NCBI GenBank assembly: GCA_024196135.1
Contig: JAMQCK010000941.1
Coordinates: forward strand, 1 to 13,736
DNA length: 13,736 nucleotides
Direction of reading: 5' to 3'
From: Pleurotus ostreatus/Saccharomyces cerevisiae fusant
Lineage: Eukaryota; Opisthokonta
Within the stretch, counting starts at the first letter, position 1, and every line of letters starts with the position of its first letter. Of this stretch, positions 7,728 to 13,736 are shown in pieces. The position numbers and the translations under genes were made by a program. Under the pieces are notes generated by a model that saw only the letters and a program-made list of their open reading frames with translations, made no database searches and had not been told where the DNA came from.

Positions 7728-7759
7728 AGCCTGTCAGGGCTTTATACGGCTGACAGGCT
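7728..7759. promoter_or_regulatory. 10-bp perfect inverted repeat flanking a TATA element
   Basis: AGCCTGTCAG (7728-7737) and its exact reverse complement CTGACAGGCT (7750-7759) flank a 12-nt centre containing TATAAA on the minus strand (7746-7741). The left arm is part of a direct repeat: CTGTCRGGGCTTTATACG occurs at 7706-7723 and 7731-7748, so a second TATAAA lies at 7721-7716. The distal TATAAA is about 42 bp upstream of the 7699 ATG. It looks like an operator-style site for a dimeric regulator at the NTF2-like gene promoter; the factor is unknown. Confidence 0.55.
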
Positions 7760-8021
7760 ATGGGGTTGAGCTGACGGCGGGCCATCGTCATGGAGGCTGC
7801 TAGACAATCGCGGCGGGTGCTGGGATCGAGCGCGCGGATCGAAGACAAGCGCTAGCGGGCTCGGAAGGTCGGCCCGGTGCGCCGCTGGCTGCGCTGGGCG
7901 ACGCGTGCGACAACAGTGCCTGGCGCTTACGACCACGACAGCCTCCACAGCCAGAGGCGCACCCACTCTCGACGACAACTAGCTCTCGACGCCTACTGAT
8001 AATCCTACTGCGACGCTCACG
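7760..8021. promoter_or_regulatory. Divergent promoter region, NTF2-like gene / GOS1
   Basis: These 262 bp plus the palindromic element separate two outward-facing starts. I see no TATA box for GOS1. The stretch is GC-rich and contains no gene I can support. Confidence 0.4.
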
Positions 8022-9161
8022 ATGTCCTCCTATGACGCCCTCCACCGCCAGTGCCGAACGCTGGAGAACCTCTTCGATGCGAAGCTTACTTCCTACGCGC
8101 AACTCGCGTCTGCTATTGGCCGCCCGGGGCACGATGTGGAAGCGGACGGTGCACCGTCGCGCTGTGCGGATCTTGAGATGGAGCTGGAGGAGTTGTTAGA
8201 GAAGGTGAGGATGACCGTTACTAACATACGTCCCCTTCTATCATATCGTGCTGTACGCCCGCCTTACATCTCCATACTGCCCACCCTCACCTTGACCCCA
8301 GGCTCCATTGCATGCTCACTCCTACTTCTTTAGCTCGAGGATAACAACGCTCAACTCGCTTCCCTTGCCGCCACCCCCGACGCCCTCTCCCCCTCCATGC
8401 AGCGCACCGTCCAGCGCCACCAGGAACTCTGCCGCGACTACGCCCGGGACCTCCGCCGCACGCGCGCTAACGCACAGGCTGCCCGGGATCAGGCGAACCT
8501 GCTATCTGGTGTGCGGAATGATATACAGTGAGTGTCAACAGTTGAGGTGGGGGTTGGGGAGGTTGTTAATGAGGCATGCAGGGCATACAAATCCTCCGCG
8601 GCGGATTCGTTGTTGGAAGAGCGGGGGCGCATTGATAGCTCGCATCGCATGACGGACGACTTGATTGCGTACGTTGACTACGCATAACCTCGGAGAGGGC
8701 AGTACTGACGAATTCTGCTACTCCTTTCAACCGGCCTGTCTACCTGATTTCGCACCTCACATTCATACACCATACGCCCTTGCAACCAACAGTCAAGCCT
8801 ACGAAACTCGCGCAGACTTCTCTCGCCAACGCGCCTCGCTAGTCGGCATAAGCTCACGAATGCAGGGCGTTATATGTACGTATCTGCCTTCACTTTCGCC
8901 CTCCCTCTTCCTGCATCTTCTTCTTCCCTCTCTCATGCTATCTCCTCTGCCTACCTCTCCCTTGTCGCGCTCCCCCCCTTCCGCCATATCCTCAACGTAC
9001 ACCTTCGTAACTGATACTGACCGCTCCCTCTAGCCCAGATGCCCGGTATCAACCAGGTCATTGGCATGATCAAGTCTCGCCGACGACGCGACGCTATAAT
9101 CCTCGGGGTCGTAATTGGCCTGTGCTTCATTGGGTTGGTAAGCTATGTGTGGAGTTGGTGA
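8022..9161 (+). CDS. GOS1: Golgi Qb-SNARE Gos1 (GOSR1/GS28 family)
   Basis: A tail-anchored v-SNARE of the Golgi, working with syntaxin-5/Sed5-type partners in ER-Golgi and intra-Golgi fusion. Exons: 8022-8204, 8334-8527, 8582-8668, 8793-8875 and 9034-9161, phases 0,2,2,1; 224 residues, close to yeast Gos1 and to the GS28 family. Seen: N-terminal helices starting MSSYDALHRQCRTLE; LEDNNAQLASL at the second exon; HRMTDDLIAQAYETR; a SNARE motif with the zero-layer Gln in FSRQRASL; MPGINQVIGMIKSRRRRD; and one membrane segment AIILGVVIGLCFIGL ending VSYVWSW and a stop. Introns (129, 54, 124, 158 nt) have GT-AG ends. The TGA at 9159 fits a normal tail anchor. A GTAAGC donor at 9138 could instead splice to 9298, replacing the last residues with a tail of more than 60 residues; that is less likely, because it lacks a good branch site and is unlike the family. 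Confidence 0.9.
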
Positions 9162-9530
9162 AGATAACCTCGAAGGAGGCGGGAATGAGTCTAGGGAGGG
9201 GGGAAGCCAGGTCGGGTGGAGGTTGGAGTAGCTTGGGAGGCGGGAAGCAAGGGATGCTCAGGACGTTGTCGATACCCCGCACGGGCTTCCCTTGTAGTCT
9301 ATATTATTCACTATGTCGTATGAGAATACTTGGACGTTTTGGAGACTTCGTAAGATTGGGGGACCTTCGAAGGATCCGAGTCTAAGCGCGGCTGCGAAGG
9401 GCGGCGGCAGCAACGGCGCCGGCGTCGTGGCCAACGACGATGAGGACCGGCGCCTGAATTTCAACTGCGTGTCGGCGGCCCGACGGTGACCGCCTACGCT
9501 GACGACCTACTCAGCTTTCAAACTACCATC
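9162..9530. other. Intergenic region between GOS1 and the TPR gene
   Basis: The 369 bp should hold the GOS1 3' UTR and the promoter of the TPR gene. The first part (9170-9255) is G-rich and contains GGAGGCGGGAA twice, at 9175-9185 and 9236-9246. An unexplained small ORF occupies 9313-9489. No clear TATA box before 9531 was seen. Confidence 0.5.
9313..9489 (+). other. Unassigned small ORF or alternative GOS1 3' exon
   Basis: An open frame of 58 codons starts with ATG at 9313 (MSYENTWTFWRLRKIGG) and ends at TGA 9487-9489 (LNFNCVSAARR). From about 9385 its third positions are GC-rich like the real genes, and the frame is also open upstream to a possible acceptor (CTTGTAG ending at 9297). In that frame it joins the GOS1 donor at 9138 without a frameshift. 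I do not recognise the sequence. It may be a real small gene, an alternative C-terminus of Gos1, or chance. Confidence 0.25.
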
Positions 9531-11989
9531 ATGGCCTCCAACGAAAACAAAACCGCGCCCTCCGCAGGGCCATCCACAGGAGGGGAGACTAAAGCTACCC
9601 CCTCACAATCGGGCGAGGCCTCCACCCCCTCCCGCGCCGAATACCTAAAAGCCGAGGGCAACACGTTCTTCCTGCGCAAGGACTACGCGCTCGCGGCGCT
9701 CAAGTACACCGAGGCGCTCGAGGTTGATGAGAAGAATGCGGTGCTGTGGGCGAATCGGGCGGCGTGTCGGTTGCAGTTGAAGGAGTGAGTGATTACTAGA
9801 GGAGTGGGGGTTTTGAGGTAGTGGCACTTGCTTGTGCTAGGGACGGACTGGGAGATGGAAGATGGTGGCCAATTACCGATTCAGAGCTGACTTTTGCGGA
9901 TAGGTATATGGATGCGGTTGCGGATGCGCAGAAGGTCTGTAGTTTTGGACGAGTACTGGTCTTGAGGACGAAAAACTAACATCTCGCACAGGCAATCGAC
10001 CTCGACCCGAACTACGGCAAGGCATGGTCCCGGCTTGCCACCGCGGAGGATGTGAGTCTGACCCAATTTACTTTCCTTGAATTCCTAGTACCCAATCCTC
10101 ATCTCTTCCTCCTCGCCCACAAACCCAAGCAACCAACTCACCGCTCCTCACTCACTAACCCACCCCACAGTTCCTCCACCACCCCCTCGCCAGCGTCCCC
10201 GCCTGGCGGCGCGCCCTCGAGTGCCTCCCAACCACAAAACTCACGCCCACCGAGGAGAAGCAGAAGGCCGAGTGGACCAAAGGACTGCACGCGGCGGAGG
10301 CGGCGCTGGCGAAGCCCGTCGATGTTATGGCCAACGGAGCACGCGAAATCACGGATGAAAAGGATGAAATGCCCTGGGTCGTCGCGGAGAAGATCCTGGG
10401 CGACATGCAGCGCGCGGGGAGTGGGACGTGGAAGTCGAGTGTGGGTTTTCTGGACTGTGCGATGCTGCTCAGGGAGCTGACGATTGGGCAGGCCTGGCTG
10501 ATCAACCTAGCTCATGTGGTGCGTATGGGGAATGGATCCCGGTCAGCAGTTGCCCCAAACTGACAAAACTGTTCGTTGTCAGCAATTCAAGATGGGCTCC
10601 GATGAGCTGAAGCAGCAGACGCAGACCCGCGATCCAAAGACGGGACAGATGCTCCTCGGCACGAAAGGCGGGGTACGCTTGCATTGTCGATCTCACGTCC
10701 TTAACTCGTCTGACAAGATATCTATTGAACAGATCCTCGAGCTGCTCACGAACGCGATTACCACCGATACGCGCGTCGTCGCGTTGGATCAGGAATGGCT
10801 GCAGCGGAGTCAGATGCAGTGTCGGTATAGTCCAAACGTTTTATCTTCCGTTGCTGACGATGAATGGCAGTACAATGGGAGGTCCAGATGTCTGAGGCGT
10901 GGCCGAATGCTGGCCCTGATCAGCTCATGCGCGAGCTCCCTGCGCGCCTCTCTCAGGTTGGCTGGCAGCGTGCGCGGCTCGCGTTCTCTACCACCGTCAG
11001 GTGTGTACCGCTCGTCCCTCGTGCACACATATGAACAGAAATACTGACTGCTAACAACAGGAGGTGGATTCTCAACGCATGCCTCGACTCGGGTTCGCGA
11101 GGCAAATACGACAACGCGCGCTTGTGGCTGTCTAATGCCGTCCAGGTCCTGGCCTGGGGCAGCGAGACATACAAAAGCGTCCCCGCCACTGACAAAGGAC
11201 CCGTCTTCGACCCCACGTTCATCCTTGGTGTTAGGCGATACCTGCTCGACGTGCTGAAAGCCGTGAGTGCCCTGCTCTGGTTCTTGCTGTGCAGACCCGC
11301 GAGACTAAAGCGGGCATCTGCAGGCGTATTCGCAGAGCCAGGATCAGAAGATTCTTGAAGAGATATACGAAGTCGCGCAAGAGACATTGAAAGAGGTCGA
11401 GAAGCTTCCTCCGGTAGCTAACCCGGTCCCCGATCCCGCATTCCACCTGGCCTTCAATGTGTATCCGAAAGCTGAGGCAACGGCGTGCGTCGTTTTTTTC
11501 TACTCCTTATTGCAGGCGTTGTTGATGGTATGGTCTATAGTGCACTTGGTTTCTACCACGCCGCTGTCGCTCACTTGGATGAGACATTTCCTCAAGACGC
11601 CGCAGACCACCTCACCAAAGCCGCCTCGTCCTACATCGACGCGGCTGAGACCCTGCCCGACGACGACGAGCTGCACCCGCGTACGTTCATCCTCTCTTCC
11701 TGTCCCGTACCCCGAGCTCAAGGGCCAACCAGTGTACACCGCTACCGCGTTCGACCAGATGCGCCCCTTCCCGGTGCCAGTACGCACGACCCTCACGTTG
11801 CTCACAAGCATAAAGCAGAGCGTGCCGCGCGCGGAGCGTATCTGGAAGGCGTCGAGTATCTGGAAGGGAGGTGTGGGAGAGCGCTTTGCGAAGCTACTGG
11901 AGGCGGAGCGGGAGTTGCGACAGGGGCTCGACGCGGGGAAGTGGACGCTGGACACTCCCGTGGAGGAGACGGGGGTCAAGATTCCGTGA
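9531..11989 (+). CDS. TPR co-chaperone-like protein with Hsp70/Hsp90 carboxylate clamp
   Basis: Twelve exons: 9531-9784, 9904-9934, 9992-10051, 10171-10440, 10492-10518, 10583-10672, 10733-10820, 10871-11000, 11061-11262, 11324-11484, 11541-11680 and 11733-11989; 569 residues, all phases consistent. After a Ser/Thr/Pro-rich start (about 1-34) come three TPR helical pairs (about 35-115): AEYLKAEGNTFFLRKDY, VLWANRAACRLQL and NYGKAWSRLA. Lys40, Asn44, Asn75, Lys105 and Arg109 have exactly the spacing of the Hop TPR1 clamp that grips EEVD tails (K8, N12, N43, K73, R77). The remainder (RWILNACLDSGSRGKYDNAR, LGFYHAAVAHLDE, RIWKASSIWKGG) is helical and matches what I remember as an uncharacterised basidiomycete TPR protein; no catalytic motif is seen. 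Introns are mostly 50-64 nt with CTAAC or CTGAC. Least certain: intron 10441-10491 (51 nt, frame-neutral), donor GTCTGT at 9935, donor GTCGGT at 10821 and the acceptors at 11540 and 11732. Confidence 0.85.
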
Positions 11990-12125
11990 GCTTCTACGTT
12001 CCAGGAGTACAGATATATTGGTCAACACTCGCATACGAATCATGTATTGTACAAAGTAACATAGCGAGATCTTGGATAGTGCTGCAGTCGAATTCGGTTG
12101 TTCAACACCTTGTCTTTTCAAACCT
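11990..12125. other. Short convergent intergenic region
   Basis: The 136 bp between the TPR stop and the Lgl/Sro7 stop are AT-richer than the neighbouring exons (for example ACAGATATATTGG near 12009 and TCATGTATTGTACAAAG near 12040) and probably hold both 3' ends. No gene is seen. Confidence 0.5.
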
Positions 12126-13736
12126 TTACGACGATGAGAAATTGAACCACCCTTTCGCTGTTTGCTGCGTGGCGAGGCGCTTCGCCTGTAAATCACATGT
12201 TAGCAATGCCCTTCCTCGAATTCTCCTTCACTTACCTGAGCGACCATACTGCGACTTCCTTCCTCGAGGGCGTTGAAGTGCTGTTCAAGCTCGCTCAATG
12301 CTTGTCCGCGCTCGTTGAGTGCGGCGCCCAGCCTATCCGCCAGCCCAGCGCGAGCACCTTCAGCTGCGTCGGCTACGCCTGCCGCGCTCACGCCAGAACC
12401 GAAGGCACCTGCGATGCCCGGACTGCGTGGCGGCTGTGCGCGCGGCCGAGGAGGAGGGCGATCCGGGCCAGCCACTGTGGAGGTAATGTCAGTCGGCACA
12501 AATAAAAGGGCAAGCATTTGAGGCGCACGCATTGCATCGATCTGCTCGCCTGTCATCGTTCCGCGTCCGGTCAGGCCTCCCAGCCAGGCGGACCACGTCT
12601 CGGGCCCTGCACTGACAGGCTGTGGCTGTGGAACCTGTGGGCCCTACAAGTGTACAATGTCAGTGAGTTGGCAGATTGGGCGGACATTCGAGCAACGTAC
12701 CCTCACATACTCGACGTCCGGCAAGCCTGCGTGAGGCCGTCTGCCTGCGAACAGAGTGGCATACGATGCATGGCGCATCACCCCTGCTGTAGCGTGCCGA
12801 GCCCAGGCCACGTAGTCGCCAGTAGTATCGGGGGAGGGTGGGCTGGACGAAGTCAGGATTGGAAGGGTGTGGGTAAAGTGGCTTGGTCAACGAACATCAG
12901 ACCAAAGGATCTGCATCACTCACATCGTCGAAGGCGCAGTCAGTTGGTGCGTATGCATGAGCTCCAGACGCGGCAACGAATATGCTGCCGACTCTCCAGT
13001 AGCGTTGAACACGAGAAGTGCATGCGAGCCCAGCTTTTCTACCACCGCAGCGCTGGTTGCCATTCCAAACCGACTACCCCAGTCGACCTTTCCGATGCGC
13101 TCGCCCGTGATGTCGACGTTGCAGCGTGCGCCGCGCGCACCGACGCTGACGAGCAAAGGCTTCGATCCTGGACGCTCGCCGCCGCGCCACGTACCTCCCG
13201 TCTTGCTGTCGACGACGAATATACCGTTGTTGAGTACTTCAGATGCGCCTTCGAAAGCGAGAGGTCCTGCTTTTGATGGTCCAGCGCCACCATCGCGATC
13301 TACGGTGTATATGCGACCAGTGCCTGAGCTGCGAAGAGCAAGGAGCCGCAGGCTTGGCGTGGGATCTATGGAAGTCGATCATTTAGTATGATTGTCAGCG
13401 TAGATGTGGACATACACACCCTCCGCGAGCGGGCTCACCACCCATAGCAAGGCGCTGATTGCGTCCGTGCTTGAGTCTTCCCGACGATGCAGTCCAAGAG
13501 CGCTCTGTCTGCGACTGTCCGGACGCATACGCTGGACAACAGCGTTGCGACGTATTTCCGCAATGACCAGCGAACCATCAGCGTAAGCCACTGCAGCAAA
13601 ACCTGGAGGTAATGTGAGTTGGGGCTGCAAAGGGGTACGTCAAAGTTACCTTCTCTGGTCAAAGCGCACGCGGTAGAAGGGGCCCTGCCCACGATCACCA
13701 GATAAGGCGCAAACAGATTGTGTTCTGGGATTTCGG
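12126..13736 (-). CDS. SRO7: Lgl/Sro7/tomosyn-family protein, C-terminal part, 5' end cut by window
   Basis: Proteins of this family are WD40 double-propeller regulators that bind plasma-membrane SNAREs and act in polarised exocytosis. Visible exons on the minus strand: 13736-13650 (partial), 13602-13420, 13365-12924, 12842-12701, 12643-12529, 12474-12236 and 12185-12126, phases 1,1,2,0,1,0; about 422 residues. Seen: HNLFAPYLVIVGRAPSTACAL; GFAAVAYADGSLVIAEIR (propeller strands); GARCNVDITGERIGKVDWG; TTGDYVAWARHATAG; TLFAGRRPHAG; MTGEQIDAMLAGPDRP; and the end, NERGQALSELEQHFNALEEG then AKRLATQQTAKGWF. That end aligns with the synaptobrevin/tomosyn R-SNARE motif, and the Arg of NERGQ (12310-12308) falls at the zero layer. 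There is no membrane anchor. A possible donor at 13194 was not used: its only nearby acceptor gives 27 nt, and the frame stays open. The N-terminal propeller lies beyond the right edge. Confidence 0.88.

Noticed and set aside
9486..9530. Upstream ATG at 9486 as start of the TPR protein
   Set aside because: The ATG at 9531 has A at -3 and G at +4. The extra 15 residues show no recognisable feature, and the ATG at 9486 overlaps the end of the small ORF.
13168..13194. Intron in the Lgl/Sro7 gene starting GTACGT at 13194
   Set aside because: The only sensible acceptor gives 27 nt, too short to splice; the frame stays open, giving the plausible segment GGTWRGGERPGSKPLLV.
1..13736. Transposon, tRNA, rRNA, CRISPR or prophage content
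   Set aside because: No terminal repeats with transposase-like frames, no tRNA cloverleaf boxes and no regularly spaced repeat-spacer pattern were found; the tandem arrays have no spacers.

Overview
This window is nuclear DNA of a fungus, most likely a GC-rich basidiomycete yeast. The genes are close together and interrupted by many short introns, mostly 47-130 nt. The introns have GTRNGT-type donors, CTAAC or CTGAC branch sites and pyrimidine-rich tracts before AG. Third codon positions are strongly GC. A Tremellomycete such as the Trichosporonales would fit, but another basidiomycete is possible. No bacterial, viral, transposon, tRNA, rRNA or CRISPR signal was recognised. I rebuilt the exons by hand, requiring a consistent reading frame across every junction and agreement with remembered family motifs.

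Layout, left to right: (1) minus strand, 1-2456: TRM5, tRNA (guanine-37-N1)-methyltransferase, cut at the left edge, with two plausible in-frame starts. (2) A 216-bp divergent promoter. (3) Plus strand, 2673-6350: a TatD-family metal-dependent hydrolase of the Scn1 (Cut9-interacting) type, expanded to about 1071 residues by low-complexity inserts and interrupted by an intron built of a 24-bp minisatellite. (4) A 353-bp convergent gap full of short tandem repeats. (5) Minus strand, 6704-7699: a small NTF2/SnoaL-like protein with a hydrophobic leader. (6) A divergent promoter with a 10-bp-arm palindrome around a TATA box. (7) Plus strand, 8022-9161: GOS1, a Golgi Qb-SNARE. (8) A gap holding an unexplained small ORF. 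(9) Plus strand, 9531-11989: a 12-exon TPR protein with a complete Hsp70/Hsp90 carboxylate clamp. (10) Minus strand, 12126-13736: the C-terminal part of an Lgl/Sro7/tomosyn protein ending in an R-SNARE-like coil, cut at the right edge.

The genes look like conserved eukaryotic housekeeping functions: tRNA modification, a nuclease-like hydrolase, membrane traffic and chaperone work. They do not form an obvious pathway or cluster, and I do not see a new multi-gene system. The unusual material is fine structure: dual starts, the branch-site minisatellite intron, the expanded TatD protein, a frame-neutral 51-nt intron, the palindromic TATA element and the orphan ORF after GOS1.
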